A stretch of 64,000 bases of DNA, from positions 434,001 through 498,000 of the forward strand of contig JAGPNK010000013.1 in NCBI GenBank assembly GCA_020746835.1, in the 5' to 3' direction. This DNA is from Stachybotrys elegans. Taxonomy: Eukaryota; Ascomycota; Sordariomycetes; Hypocreales; Stachybotryaceae. The position numbers and the translations under genes are program-made. Position 1 is the first letter of the stretch. Every line of letters begins with the position of its first letter. The notes below the pieces were generated by a model. That model was not told the origin of the DNA. It did no database searches and worked only from the letters and a program-made list of their open reading frames with translations. This document shows, piece by piece, positions 1 through 13,800 of the stretch.

Positions 1-15
1 ACAAAGCCCGTCCGT

Positions 16-1416
16 CTAGTGAAGCAGTATGTCATACCCGTCCTTGCTGATCCTGACCTCCTCGGCCCCGAACCCGTACTTGCGCCGTATCAGCTCGAAG
101 ATGATGAGCCCCGCGCTCGTGCTCGGCACCTGGCGGATCGCGTTCCACCAGAACCCGCGGTACAGCCACCGCGCCACGCCCTGGCCCTCGGACGCCGCCT
201 CGGCCGCGCAGCCCGCCCACGTCTCCTGGTACGCGTGGTAGTAGGCGCGGAGCATGCGCCACCGCCGGTGCGGCCTGTCCGGGCTGCGCGGCAGCCGCAT
301 CCGCGCCGCCTTGGCGTCCAGGTCCTCCAGGTGGTCCCAGTGCTTGACTTGGAAGTGCGTCAGCGGGTGCAGCACCAGCTGCTGCGCAAACGACGCGCTG
401 ATGCCCGCCATGAGCAGAAACGCCGGCTCGATGGCGTAGTGCGGCCGTATGATGGCGAAGTCGTTGCGCTTCTCCCGCGGCGTCGGCCGCTTCATGGCGA
501 GCGTGTCGACAATGTCCTGCGCCAGGCCGCCGTAGTACCACGTCACGAAGCCGTAGTATCCCTGCGCCTTGACGTACTCAAACGTGCTGAAGAAGATGGC
601 GCTGCCCAGGCTGTCCTTGGTCAGCGAGAGGCCCCAGCCGGCAAATATGCCGCGTAGTCCGATATCTCGGAGCTTCTCGGCGCTAAACGACCACATGCTG
701 CGCGGCCTGCCCCCTTCGTTGATCAGGTCACGGTGGTCGAACCGGGCCTGGATGGCGTCCAGCGGCGCCGCGACGAAGCTCTGGAGAGCGCCCGCCATGA
801 GTCCGGCGGTAAAGGTATGCGATGGCGATGGCGGTGGGTAGATTCTCTTGCTGGCCTTGGCGCTGTCCTCGTGCAGCCGGCCGAGGATCTGGAGATAGCT
901 CGTGTACAGCACAGCGCCGACGCCCACATTCGCAATGAGCGGCGGCAAAACCTGGTGCGTCAAAACCCCCCAGCCTTCCTGCTTGATGGCCGACGTGAGC
1001 ACGCCGGGCGTGGTGCTCCTCATCCACAGCCACGTCTGCCTCATCAAGACGGACAGCCGCGTGGCCGTCTCGTCCGTGGCCGTCTCCAGCATCAGGCCCC
1101 GGATCCGCGCCTGGTGCACCGTCCTCGCGTACGCCAGGTAGTCGACGCGCGTGCGGAAGAAGGCCTTGGCCGGCGCGCGGAAGTAGAAGGCGACGACCTG
1201 GGCGCTGAGGGCTCGCACGCCGGCGGCTGACGCGGCCGTGGCGGCATTGTTGCGCGGTGCCCGGTCCGGCACGTCCTCGGGCGGGATGACGGGGAGAAGG
1301 CCCGGTGGGAAGTCGACAGCCGGTCCTGAAGCCTCATTTCGACCTATCGACATGGCTCCGGGGGCGCATTGTGATGAGATCAAGTTTTGGTCCTGGTCAA
1401 GTGATGTCTCATCCAA
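16..1416 (-). CDS. Atypical mitochondrial carrier family protein
   Basis: Single-exon ORF of 466 codons. The recognisable carrier (SLC25-type) signature lies in the middle: a P-L-D-A-I-Q-A-R-F segment after a small-residue helix (AGLMAGALQSFVAAPLDAIQ), the degenerate Px[DE]xx[KR]xR motif of a carrier repeat. A second weaker repeat carries LVLHPLTHFQVK. The first about 110 residues are Pro/Ala-rich and contain no carrier repeat. Carriers move metabolites across the inner membrane and normally have about 300 residues with three repeats. This one is longer and the motifs are degenerate, so the substrate cannot be inferred and a non-transport or outer-membrane role (Ugo1-like divergence) is possible. 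The start could also be Met22 of this frame. Family level confident, function unknown. Confidence 0.7.
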   Translation of the reverse strand: MDETSLDQDQNLISSQCAPGAMSIGRNEASGPAVDFPPGLLPVIPPEDVPDRAPRNNAATAASAAGVRALSAQVVAFYFRAPAKAFFRTRVDYLAYARTVHQARIRGLMLETATDETATRLSVLMRQTWLWMRSTTPGVLTSAIKQEGWGVLTHQVLPPLIANVGVGAVLYTSYLQILGRLHEDSAKASKRIYPPPSPSHTFTAGLMAGALQSFVAAPLDAIQARFDHRDLINEGGRPRSMWSFSAEKLRDIGLRGIFAGWGLSLTKDSLGSAIFFSTFEYVKAQGYYGFVTWYYGGLAQDIVDTLAMKRPTPREKRNDFAIIRPHYAIEPAFLLMAGISASFAQQLVLHPLTHFQVKHWDHLEDLDAKAARMRLPRSPDRPHRRWRMLRAYYHAYQETWAGCAAEAASEGQGVARWLYRGFWWNAIRQVPSTSAGLIIFELIRRKYGFGAEEVRISKDGYDILLH

Positions 1417-1770
1417 GGTGAGGTCTGGTCAGGAGGTCGGATGACTAAGCCACTGTACCGCAGCCGCAGATCGGGTAATATCGTGTCCTGCGCGATTCAG
1501 GCTCATCAGGGCCACGACAATAATGAAACATGAGTTATGTGTTGTGAAGGGGTGAGACAAGTATCACATTAAATCTCAGGACTATGCACTTTCTCTCAGG
1601 CATGGGTATTCCGATGGCCACATGTGGCATGGATTCTTTGTCTCGTTAGACCTTCTATCCCTATGCGAATGCGCTTTTCCACCGAATCCGACGCCGATAT
1701 AAAGCAAATCCCATCCAATAACCCTTTTCTTCCTCTTTTCTTTCCTTTTTTTTTCCCTTCCTCCCTTTAC
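1417..1770. other. Intergenic: carrier promoter / ELP3 3' flank
   Basis: No ORF with coding character. The tract at 1720-1767 is pyrimidine-rich on the + strand and lies just 3' of the ELP3 stop codon. The region should contain the promoter of the carrier gene and the ELP3 3' UTR, since both genes point left. Confidence 0.5.
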
Positions 1771-3498
1771 TCATGAATCCTCCTCGTCCGACTCGGGGTC
1801 CTCAAGCCACTTGCTCATGTACGGCCCGTCCAGCCAGAATCCCAGCTTCTTGTAGTAGCTCCTCACGCCCACGCCCGAGATGATGCTGAGCTTCTTGCTG
1901 CCGTGCTCCTCCCGCGCTATCCTCTCCGCCTCTTCCATCAGCAGCGTGCCGAATCCCTGGTGCTGGAACTTGCGCGGGTCGCGCGCGTGCACCGGCACCG
2001 CCGTGCCGTAGACGTGCAGCTCGCGCACCATGCTGCTGGGCTGGCCGACGAGCTCCTCCCGATACGTGTACTTCTCCGTACACTTGCGCAGCCGCAGCAT
2101 GCCGATGAGGATGTCCTGCTTGGGGTCCTCGTAGGTGAGAAACGTTTCCCAGCCACCGTTGGCCATGTAGTCCCTGCGGACGAGCTCAATCTGGTTGGGC
2201 CGTATCTTATTCTTGATCTCGTTGACGCCCACCTCTCTCGTGCGTACGTCGCGGCAGGATGTTCCAAAGTCCTTCATCCTAGCGAGCGCAAGTTCGCGCA
2301 GATTTCCATTCTCAACACCCGACGTCACCAGAGGCATGGGGATATCTCTCTGTACTCGGTAGATGCGCGTCCACGGAGGAACGAGCGCCATGATTCGTGC
2401 CACCAGGTCAACGAGCTCGTTGGGCGTGTAGTTCTTGTATCTTCCCGTCCGCCACAGTTCATACAGACCTGTGCCACGGATCACCAACGTAGGGTAAATC
2501 TTCAGACCGTCCGTTCGAAAGGCCGGGTTCTCAAAGTACTCTCGGAACTGGTCCATGTCGCGCTCCATGCCGACGTTGGGCAGATCCGGCATCATATGGC
2601 TGACGACCTTGTAGCCTGCGTCTTTGGCATAGCAAAAGGTCTCGGCCACGGCAGCCACCGTGTGTCCTCGGTTAGAGTCTCGAGCCACGTCCTCATAGAG
2701 CGACTGCACACCAACTTCCAGTCTCGTGCAGCCGTACCTTAGCATGTCGGAGAGGTGGGGTTGCAGGCAGTAGTCTGGCCGAGTCTCGATGGTAATGCCG
2801 ACGCACTTGATGTTGCTCATCTCACCGGCCGCAACAGCCTCATCGACGTTGGACGTCTGGTAGCCGCTCAGGGCATTATGCAGCTGTGCAATAAAGTCCT
2901 CCCGGTACGACTCGGGCAACGACATGAAGGTTCCACCCATGATAATGTATTCCACCTTGTCAACCGAGTGACCCAGAGACTTGAGCTGATCGACTCGGCC
3001 TCGTGCCTGTTCGAAGGGGTCATATCGCGCGCGAATCGCTCGCATGGATGTAGGCTCGTAGCCGGTATAAGACTGGGTGCTGTATTCAAAGTCGGAATCA
3101 GGACCTCCGGGGCAGTAGACGCAGATGTTGCCCGTATAGGCGATGTGAGGGCACCGGTGCGGCTTGCACATGACGGCCACAACGGCGATTCCAGACGACG
3201 TCCTGATGGGCTTGGCAATAAGCTTGGGCAGGATGTACTTCTTGTAGTGCTCCGGGATCGCGGCGATGATCGCGGTCAAGGGCGGGATGTTGGTCAGCTT
3301 GTGCTTCTTGGACAGCTTGGCGCGGATGGAGTTGAGGTTGATATCGCGAGGCCGGCCATCCTTGCTGGATTCGTGGTTCTCGATGAGGGCGTTGGCCACC
3401 TCGGCGCAGCAGCGCAGGAACCTCTCGCTCTCCGGGGCAAGCTCGGGCGCCGCCTTCTTAGAGACGACGTCCGTCATGACTGCTGTGGCCGTGGCCAT
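1771..3498 (-). CDS. ELP3: Elongator complex protein 3 (tRNA U34-modifying radical SAM/acetyltransferase)
   Basis: Uninterrupted ORF of 575 codons from the ATG at 3498. The open frame runs 30 codons further up to 3588, but family members begin near this methionine. Elp3 is the catalytic subunit of Elongator and makes the cm5U-type modification at tRNA wobble uridine using SAM and acetyl-CoA. The N-terminal radical SAM domain shows the Cys cluster [19 protein letters not shown] around residues 110-130 and conserved [13 protein letters not shown]. The C-terminal GNAT domain (about 425-565) shows [14 protein letters not shown] and [14 protein letters not shown]. Length fits yeast Elp3 (557). No introns. 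Identification is secure. Confidence 0.97.
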   Translation of the reverse strand: MATATAVMTDVVSKKAAPELAPESERFLRCCAEVANALIENHESSKDGRPRDINLNSIRAKLSKKHKLTNIPPLTAIIAAIPEHYKKYILPKLIAKPIRTSSGIAVVAVMCKPHRCPHIAYTGNICVYCPGGPDSDFEYSTQSYTGYEPTSMRAIRARYDPFEQARGRVDQLKSLGHSVDKVEYIIMGGTFMSLPESYREDFIAQLHNALSGYQTSNVDEAVAAGEMSNIKCVGITIETRPDYCLQPHLSDMLRYGCTRLEVGVQSLYEDVARDSNRGHTVAAVAETFCYAKDAGYKVVSHMMPDLPNVGMERDMDQFREYFENPAFRTDGLKIYPTLVIRGTGLYELWRTGRYKNYTPNELVDLVARIMALVPPWTRIYRVQRDIPMPLVTSGVENGNLRELALARMKDFGTSCRDVRTREVGVNEIKNKIRPNQIELVRRDYMANGGWETFLTYEDPKQDILIGMLRLRKCTEKYTYREELVGQPSSMVRELHVYGTAVPVHARDPRKFQHQGFGTLLMEEAERIAREEHGSKKLSIISGVGVRSYYKKLGFWLDGPYMSKWLEDPESDEEDS

Positions 3499-4043
3499 TT
3501 CGACGGGTTCGTTTGGGGGGGAGTTGGTTTGGGAACGAGGAGGTCGAGATGCAGTCGAGATGCGGTCGCAGTGGGAGAATTGCCCCACGTTGCCGCCGTC
3601 GCAACTTTACTCTTAAGACAGGCTTTTTTTAAGCGGCCAAAACAGTGAGGGGTACCCGCTTTCATGTACCTGGTACCACCTCACCCACAATGCAGGGCTG
3701 TGATCGTGGTGCCGGCGGGTATGCGTGCGGTTTCTCGTTGAAACAAGCATTGGTCGATAGATGAAGAGGAAGAGGAGAGCAGGTGATATAGACAGCACTG
3801 TCTGCACCCATAGTGGGTGTAAACATGGCGAATATAGCTGTGAGGCCCGAAGCATAGAAGGCCCAACATCTATCATTCCGCAAGTCATCTCGAGGAACCC
3901 GGGAATGCTTAATCAATATCTCTAAGTATTTTACACTGTAAATCACCGTTTCCGCCCTCAATAGCCAGCCGCCCTCCGCTACACAGCCAGTATAACAGGA
4001 CAGCCTCCTCGTCGGCCGGTCGACAACCACGTCACGACATCAC
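3499..4043. other. Intergenic: ELP3 5' region / LSC1 3' flank
   Basis: No convincing gene. It contains the ELP3 promoter and leader (the frame stays open upstream to 3588) and the LSC1 3' end. The short ORFs here show no family signature. Confidence 0.5.
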
Positions 4044-5294
<1,251 letters not shown>

Positions 5295-6185
5295 TGTGAT
5301 GCTTGAAGATGCGGTTTACAAGGAAAAAGAAAAGGAGGGGGGGAGAGGGAGGGAGATTGGCGGCTGGTGGTGGTGGTTGGTGGTTGGTGATGATGCTTTG
5401 GGGGTTTTGCAGGTGCTTCTTTTTCGGGAGCTCGAGCTCTTTTGCGGCAAGAGAATTGGCGATGGATGGTGGTTCCCACGGGTCGGTCTCACATTACCGG
5501 CTAAGCCTGGCTCTAGGTCGGGTTCTACCGGGGGTGGGAGCAGCTTTTCGCAGGGACCCTCTCTATTTGGCTCTGGTGCCGTTTGCTTGGGGCTTATTTT
5601 TCCCTGGGATTTTCAAAAAAGCCCCTGAACTGTTTTTGGTGCATGCGCTGTAACGTGCACTGATATCGCATCTCGCACTGGACCCCTTCCTTATCTCTGC
5701 GGCTGGGACGTGATTAGGTAATGCGGCACCAGCGTCTGAGTTGGGACGCTTGAGGTCGGAGCTGAGCATCATCATTCCAACTGAAGAAAAGCATCGAGCA
5801 GAGGTGGCAGTAGAATATTTTTGTTGTTGACAGATGAGGGCGTGAATGGGATATCCTCTCTAGGTTTTACATGAATTTGGATGCCTGCATAATATAATAT
5901 GCATGGTGTAGTCCCTATGCGCAAGCACTTTCTTTGCATTACTTCCATCTTGTTCTACGCCTGGCACTGCAGCCTTTCGCTGGCTTATCCAAATCTATTA
6001 ACCCCACCATCACAGCCGCCCTACCAAACCGCCATTCCAAACATCGTCACCACTCTTTTGCCCCCAGGAGCATCGTTTCGCTACACCCGCCCTCTTTTTC
6101 CTCTTTCTATTTTCCTATAACACCCCTCCGAGCAAACCACACATACATACATACACGCACACATCTCTCAACCTACGATACCAAC
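5295..6185. promoter_or_regulatory. Divergent promoter LSC1 / UBC1
   Basis: 891 bp between two genes transcribed away from each other. The UBC1-proximal part is CT-rich and then carries an ACAT/CACA-rich leader just before the ATG at 6186, typical of fungal 5' UTRs. The UBC1 frame is open upstream as far as an ATG at 5934, which I treat as leader. No TATA box could be assigned. Confidence 0.5.
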
Positions 6186-6994
6186 ATGGCCAGCAGCCGT
6201 GACCGCCGCCTGGCCAAAGAGCTGGCCGACATCCAGGCCGACAGAGACAACTCGGGCGTCTACGCAACGCCCGCCGACGGCGTCACCCTTTCCACCCTCG
6301 TCGGCACCATACCCGCTCCCCCCGACACTCCCTACGCCGGCGGCACCTACCAGATCGACATTGAGATCCCGGACGCCTACCCCTTCAAGAGCCCTCAGAT
6401 GCGCTTCCGCACCCGCATCTGGCACCCCAACATCAGCAGCCAGACGGGCGCCATCTGCCTCGACACCCTCGGCTCCGGCTGGTCCCCCGTCCAGACCATA
6501 AAGACCGCCCTCCTATCCCTCCGCATGCTCCTCGAGTTCCCCAACCCAAAGGATCCCCAGGACGCCGAGGTCGCCAAGATGCTCGTCGAGAACCCGGAGC
6601 GCTTCGCTCATGTCGCCCACGACTGGGCCGTCAAGTACGCCGGCGCCCCAAAACAGGACCTTGACACCACACGCTGGAAGAAGGACGCTGCGCCCGACGC
6701 TCCCAAGGGCGACGACACGGCAAGGTATGTCTCTCCCACCCGCTCCACTTCCCCCTCAACACTCTCAGCCCTCCTAACCCCGCCGCTCTGTAAACTCTGC
6801 ATGCTGACTCCTTCCCCAGGTATCAAGGCTACAACAAGGACCTCATCGACCGCTTTGTCAACATGGGCTTCGGCCTCGATGACGTCGTCGACGCCTTCCT
6901 ATACGTCGGCATCGACCGCAACGACGGAGAAGACTACGAACTCGAGGAGGCATACATGGGTGACATTACGGCCCGCCTCCTCGGCGAGCAGTAA
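6186..6994 (+). CDS. UBC1: Ubiquitin-conjugating enzyme E2 with C-terminal UBA domain (Ubc1/UBE2K type)
   Basis: Two exons, 6186-6724 and 6820-6994 (237 codons), joined by GT-AG with acceptor CTTCCCCAG. The UBC fold spans about residues 1-150. The active-site cysteine is Cys91 in HPNISSQTGAICLDTL, followed by WSPVQTIKTALLSL. The second exon encodes a UBA domain (about 195-237) with the MGFG loop and a DVVDAFLYVG helix, which marks the Ubc1/UBE2K class over simpler E2s. These enzymes build K48-linked ubiquitin chains for proteasomal degradation. An in-frame extension of 84 codons upstream (ATG at 5934) lacks family support. Secure assignment. Confidence 0.95.
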
Positions 6995-7851
6995 CCGGGC
7001 CTTGACGGATCAAAACAACGTCCTTCTTTCCTTTTTCCCCCTCTTCTTACCCTCTTTTCACGTCTGACGTCTGCATTGGTTGGGGAGTTGTGTGTGTGCA
7101 ATAGAATTCATGTGATTTGGGCTTCAAATAGGCAAAGGGGAGTATTCTGCGTTCCATCCTAGTAGCGACGCCGACCCAGCGCAACATCGACAACATGGTC
7201 CTGTCCAAGTGGACAACTCGGCGTATGGTTTGAGTCTTGTTTTTCGCCTTCGTTCTTTTGCTCTCTTCCGTGTAGCCTATGGCAGCGTAAGCAGTTCTAG
7301 GCGGTAATCGACTCCATTTAATGGTCTTGGCATAAGAGTGGGATGAAAGGTGAACGATATATTACACTAGATGGAGGGGCATCACCAACACCATGAGCTT
7401 GACTAGGCTCAATCGAAAACGTAACGACAAATGCCCATTCAGGCAGCAATCACGGCTTCAGCCCACCATCTGGATAATATCACGTACAATATTCTTTGAT
7501 ATATGCATTCCACCGTCTACATCATGTGTGGAAATCATCAACCAAAGCGAAGCGTCTCTTCTTAGTTTATCAGTTACCCTGCACCAAGACTCAATTCCCA
7601 CCACCACAAGACCAAATGATGGTTCTATGATGAAAAAGAGGTGAGATGTAGATTGGAAATATAGCCACTCGAATATCTGCAGGCAAGAGAAAATATGGTG
7701 CTGATTTCCCTGGCAAACAAACGGGACCATCAATAAATCCATGAATACAAGAATGAGACCATGGTCAAATGTAGGTACATAGCAGCCAGCTCGCCGAGTT
7801 GCAATTTACGCCGACATCCCATATGCTGACCTATTGATGATGGCGGAAGCT
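6995..7851. other. Convergent 3' region between UBC1 and the helicase-AAA gene
   Basis: 857 bp with only short ORFs of no coding character. It should hold the two facing 3' UTRs and terminators. Nothing else seen. Confidence 0.5.
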
Positions 7852-10800
7852 TTAGAACCATCCTCCTGGCATCGACCCTGCCGTCAACTCTCCTTCCGTT
7901 ACAAAGTGTGAACCCCCTGCACACCGAAAGCCACCAGCCTGGCGTATCCAGGAGAATCCGGCTGGGCACCTCCCTGACATTTCCAGCTGCCTTTTCAGCT
8001 TGGCCTCCTTCTCCCTGCGCTTCTCCTCCTCAGCCAGCTCCTCGAGGAGCCGTCTGCGCATCTCCTCGTTTCTGGCCTTGAGTTCAGCCTGGTATGCGCG
8101 CTCACGCTCCTCTTCCTCTGCTCGCTCACGTTCCTCTTTCTCCTCCTCCTCAATCAGCTCCCCGAGGATCCGGCTGCGCATCTCCTCATTGGCTGCCTCA
8201 TCCCTGGCCTTGACTTTGGCCTGATATGCTCGCTCACGCTCCTCTTCTGCTTCTGCATCTCGTTGAAGCTGTTCCCAGATCTCATCCGAGACACCAGCAT
8301 CACGAATGGCTCTTTTCTGAATCTTTGTGGGCTCTGCCTTTTTGGCTGGCTCATCATCCTCGGATGACTGCTCCGTCGTCTGCTCCACCGTCGGCTCCGC
8401 CTGGGTTGATATCGTTGTGGCGGTATTCGTCATGATATCCCGTTGCTGCTGGTCAGCCATTGGTGGTTGCTGCTGGCTTGCCAGCCCATCTAATGGGTGC
8501 CGTTGAGCTTGCATGCCCCTTTTTGTACGCTCAGACAACATGCCGCCCAGCTCTGCCAAAACCATCTCTTCGGAAACGGTGATAGTGGCATTCGATCCAC
8601 CCGTAAATGCATCCATTGCAGCCTTGAAGATAGCCTGGGTCAACGTCTCAACGTCCCGTGCACTTGCCCAGCTTGGTTGGGCAGAGAGGTCCTTGAAGAG
8701 CTGGCAGGCGGTGTTGAAGAAGCCACCGCTTTGTGTCTGCAAACATGATATATCCATCTTGGCTTTGCCCTTGCTCTCTATTCCCTTCTTTTCTCGAGAG
8801 AGTCTCGACCTCATGAGCTCGAAGCATTTGTCTGGCTCTAGGCCGCAAAAGTCAATGACCTCGGGGAACCTGCTCGTCAGACCCGGGTTCACATTCAGCA
8901 GCCGGTTGATATCGTCTTCGTAGCCAGCGAGAATTATGATCAGCCGTTTGCGGTACTTCTCCTTGGTCACGGCGTCAACAATCTCATCCAGGGCTTCCTT
9001 GGCAAAATGACCTTCGGCCAGTCGGTATGCCTCGTCAATGAGAAGCACACGCCCAAGGGCTTTGTCCAGGAGCTGCCGGACTTTTGGACCTGTCTGCCCG
9101 ACGTACTGCCCAACAAGATCCGAAGCTGAACAATCCTCCACAGTGGCCGTAGATAAAAAGCCCATATCGTAAAAGACCTTGGCCATCTTCCGAGCAGTGG
9201 TGGTCTTGCCTGTACCAGGTGGCCCTCGGAAGAGAAAGTTGAAGGGGATGTTGTCCTTGGGGTCCATCCCGAGCCCTTTCATTGTCTTGACAGTACGTTG
9301 GTAGCCCTGGAGTTTCGCGACAATGCCCTCGCAGCCCACAACACCGGTAAACAGTTGCGTGACATTCGTCTCGGATCTCTCCAGCCGATCATGATCGGGA
9401 TCGAAATCTTTTGCCTCCAGAGTTTGACGGCGCTTAGTCTCGCCGCTGCTGAGACGCTTCTGGTGTCGGCTCTTGGCCTCATTGAGGAGGATGTCGACCT
9501 CGCCAGCGTTGCCAAAGTGCGGCCTGTTGCGCGCCCGATCTAGCATGTCTAGCACCACTTCTCTGGCTCCCTGGGTGACGCCAAACCCTTGCTGGCCCAG
9601 TTTGAGATCAAGTATTTTTTCCAGCTCCCCTCGCGTGAAGTCTTCAAAGTTAAAGGCAGAGCTGATGGGAAACCGCCTACTCAATCCCGGATTGACGTTC
9701 TGGAACATTTCCTCCATCTGATCTCGGTAACCTAGCAGTAGGACACACCGATCATCTCCAGGGGTGCTGTGAACTGTGGCAACGATTGTGTCAATGACAG
9801 CTGTCTTGTAGATATCAGAGCCACCTCCTCCCCCGTATAGTCCATAGGCTTCGTCAATCACTAAAACCTTGCCCTCGGTGGCAGCGAGGATGCCTTTCGT
9901 CTGCTGCTCGGATTGTCCTAGTACGGAGCCGACGAAGTCGGACGGGTTCTTTACAATGACTTCCCCATTGGAGAGCAATCCTAGATCAACTAGAATCTGG
10001 CCGTACATCTTGGCGACCGTGGTTTTTCCCGTACCGGGATTGCCCAAGAAGACTCGGTTCAGGTTGTACTCAATAATCGACTCCTCGTTGAGTTCACGGT
10101 GGTAGTTCTCCTGAATGCTGTCAAAGAGCGACTTGACGTCCTCCTTGACCGAACCAAGTCCGACAAGCTGCTGCAGCTTGGTCCAAGTTTCCGACTTTGA
10201 GAGCGTATTGGCAGGCTCGGGTCCAATCAGATCCTCCTTCGTTAGTAGGAAGTCATCTGGCTTCCGTTTTCGACGCCGATCACGTGTAAGCCGATCGCTC
10301 TGGCGGCGACAGATCTTGTCAACGAGGTTCTCAACAGCTCTGGCGTTGCCAAATCCTTCCTTCCCACGTCCTCGGCCGACACGCCGTGTGGCAATCCGAC
10401 AGTACAGCCCTTGCAAGCCGTCTTCTGCTCTCATGGTGCCCTTGAATTTCCGGTTAATCTGACGCTCAAAGATCCGAAGCAACTCCTTGTCGCTGTAATC
10501 GCTAAACTTCATCTCCAGGGGAAATCGGCTGGGGAAGCCAGGGTTGTGGGCAAAAAACGACTCCATCTGCTTCGCGTAACCCGCGAGGACGAAGCATATC
10601 TTGCCGGTGAGGTTCTCAGCTTCTGCGAGGAGGAAGTCCAAGACAGCGGCCCCTCCAGGGTTGTTTCCCGAAGAAAGCTGGTATGCCTCGTCGATGAAAA
10701 TGATGCCACCACCCTTCTCCAAGACATCGTCGATAAGGGTTTGGCAGCCTTTGACTCCAATGTTGGCCAACTTGGAGCCTGAGGTCTCCTCGAAAGCGCT

Positions 10801-13800
10801 GCCCGAAACCACGCCCATGGACGAGAGGAATCGTGCATATAGCCTCGCCACTGTTGTCTTGCCTGTTCATTTATTAATACCGACTCAACGACATCTGGGG
10901 GTCAAACATACCAGTTCCAGGGTTGCCAAGCAGAGTACAGCCATAGCGCTCTTTGGTAATAGGTATATCTTGCCGAAGAGCAGTGTCGACTCGGCTTTTG
11001 ATGGAGAGGAATGTTCTCTTCACCTCTTCAAGCCCTATCATACTCATCAGCTCGTCCAAGACAGGACTCTGAGCCAGATCTTCTTTCTTCATCTCCTCCC
11101 ATTCCTCCTCTACGCTGCCAGGCTCCACATCCCATGAGGTTCGTGAGGGATTGGAAGTAGATGAGGCTGCTTTCTGCTTCTTCTTTGCCTCTTCTTTCGC
11201 CTTGTCCATGGCTTCCTGCTGCGCCCGCCTCTCTTTCAATGATTCCAGCTCAGCGCGTTTCTGAACCAGGTCTTGCTGTTCGGCCTCTTCGTCTTGCTTG
11301 ATCTGCATCAACCGCTTGTGGTGAGCCAGCTCGTCTTGAATCTGCTCGAGCTCCTGTCGATAAGCAGACTCTCTTGCTGCTCGTGCCTTCTCCATCTCGA
11401 GGTCTCTTTGCAGTCGCCGGCGCATGTCTTCCTCCTCTTTCAGACACTGGCGGCACCTGATGTCTTTATCCGCGCACCTGACTTTGTACTCATGCTGCTT
11501 TTCACAAGTCATGTTCACCATCTGATTGCAAGGAGTCTTGCTGTGGTCCTCGAGACGGTGACATCGACGTGGACAACGGTGTCTACCACACCCCAGCATC
11601 GCATCGCATGGCTTGTCGCACCCACCATCCGGGCATTTGACGTCAAAGTCCTTAGGTTCCTGCAGCATGCTTGCGCTCTCGGGGTGCTGCTCACAGCGCA
11701 CAATGAGCCCGTCTTGCATGAAGTTGTGTTCCTTCATCAGAGCGAAGAAAGGCTCCCAGCATTTCTGGCCTTGAGGCGAAGCCAGGAACGTCTCCATGTT
11801 GCCAATCATGATGAGACAATTGCGCGCTCTCGAGATCAAGACATTCAGCCGTTCTGGCGCTTTCATGAATCCAATGTCCCCGTTACTGTTACTCCTCGTT
11901 AGAGAAGCGATGACAATGTCGCTCTCTTCGCCTTGATAATTATCAATCGTTGAGAGCCGGATGCTCTGCTTTTTCACCTTGGCGGCAGCCTCCGTCATAA
12001 GACCTGCTCGAACAAGCTCGCTGGAGTCCAAATCGCTCAACAGCGGATCGTTGTCTTTGCTCAACTTTTCGCGCAAAAGTCGGAGTTGGCCCAGGTAAGG
12101 AGTTAACACGACCATGTTATTCGTCCCATAGCCCTGCTGGGCCAGGTATTTGACCACTTTGATGACCATATTGGCCTCAAAAACATTCTCCTTGCTCGAT
12201 GGCTCGCCTGGGTCGCGTCTATCCCCGATGGCTTTGACAGCCTCCTCAGGCTTGTCATGGTTGATGAAAGCGACCCTTGCTCTGATGCCACGAATTTCAG
12301 GTCTGTCCGACGTCTTCTTGCCATCCAGTAAAGTAGGGTAGGTCAAAGAGCGGACCAACTGCGAGATTTCTGGATGCATCCGGTGCTGCCGTACCAATGT
12401 CTGGTATGAGTAGTGTTGGAGGATCATGCGTTCGAAAAGAGACCTGTTGACGTCGTACCCGTCTCCTTTCTCTACACTGAGAGAGTAGTTATTGTACTTG
12501 GGTCTCAGTTGTTTGTGGTCTCCAATCAGTATCAGCTGTTCTGTTGATGAAGCAAGCGCTGCGATAGTGTCGGCCTCCTTGATCTCTCCAGCTTCCTCGA
12601 CAATGACGACATCGGGCGCAGCAGATGCGAGAAGTGAGGTATACATGGCTGCTCCCGTAGTGGTGCATCCAATGACCCTTTTCTTCTTGATGAAGGTACG
12701 TTTTGCCTCGTTGAACTCGTCATCGATGGCACACTGCGCTTCATTGAAGCGTTCCGTCCGCTCTTGTAAAGTCGCCAACGTCTCACCTCGCAATGACATG
12801 ATCCATTTGTCAATGCAGGCCTTCCTCTCTTCCCGCCTCAAGTTCCATACAAACTCATTGCCTGGGATGACCTGATGAGCCAAAAATCCGGGCCCCCTAC
12901 CCTCCTGCCATTGCTGAATCAGGTAATCAGCAGATATCGGGGCTCCTCTTCTGTCAACCACAGTGAAGCCATCGTTCGCTTGTGGGACTTGGAACGCCTC
13001 CCAGAACTCTTGCGCTCGTTCTTCTTGTGAGAACTCAAGATAATCCAGGATGTCTCGTGGGGTAAGGGGGGTTTTGAACCTATTGAATGTCTCATCGATT
13101 TCGTGACGCAGCTCCCGGGTCTCGTCCCTCAACTTGTTCAACATTGCATAAGTGCCAGGAGTGCGGCCAGTGTTGGACGCCTTGAACTGCCTCTCAAAAG
13201 CTAAAGCCTCCAATTGAGGATCGCACTTGCTTCCGATACGCGTCATGGAGTCTTCTGGGATTCCAATCTTCTGGAGATCCTTGAGAAACTCATCCAGCGC
13301 ATGGTTGGTATACGAAAGCACAAGGATGCGAGTCGATGGATTTTGCAATAGCATCTTGGCAATAAGTGCCCCAACGTATGACTTTCCCGTGCCTTCTTGA
13401 ATCAGCAATCTTGCTACAATCATATACGGCACCTTGTGTATGTGACTTACCTGGTGGGCCTTGGATTACAGACAAGGCGTGAGTGAGAGCATGAGCCAAA
13501 GCCTCTGCTTGTGCCTTATCCAGTGGAAAATCCTTGCCATCCACCCTGAATTTGCAGGGAGGGTCATCAGTAATCTCCATCAGGTTCCTAGACAGTCTCT
13601 TCAGGAGGGCATTAGGCTCAAAGTTGCCGGAAATGGCGCCTTCATCCTCTAATCTCAAGAGTTGAGCCTCCAGCGGTAGCTGAAGAGTAGCCTTCAGTCT
13701 TTCAAGAACAGGTTCATAGGCGAAAACAGGGGTGTCCACTGGTAGAAACCACGCTTGTGACTGCTTAGAGACCGCAACCAGTGCCTGAATCATCGCGTTG

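Noticed and set aside
1903..2742. 279-codon ORF antisense to ELP3
   Set aside because: Lies fully inside conserved ELP3 coding sequence, with no independent signature.
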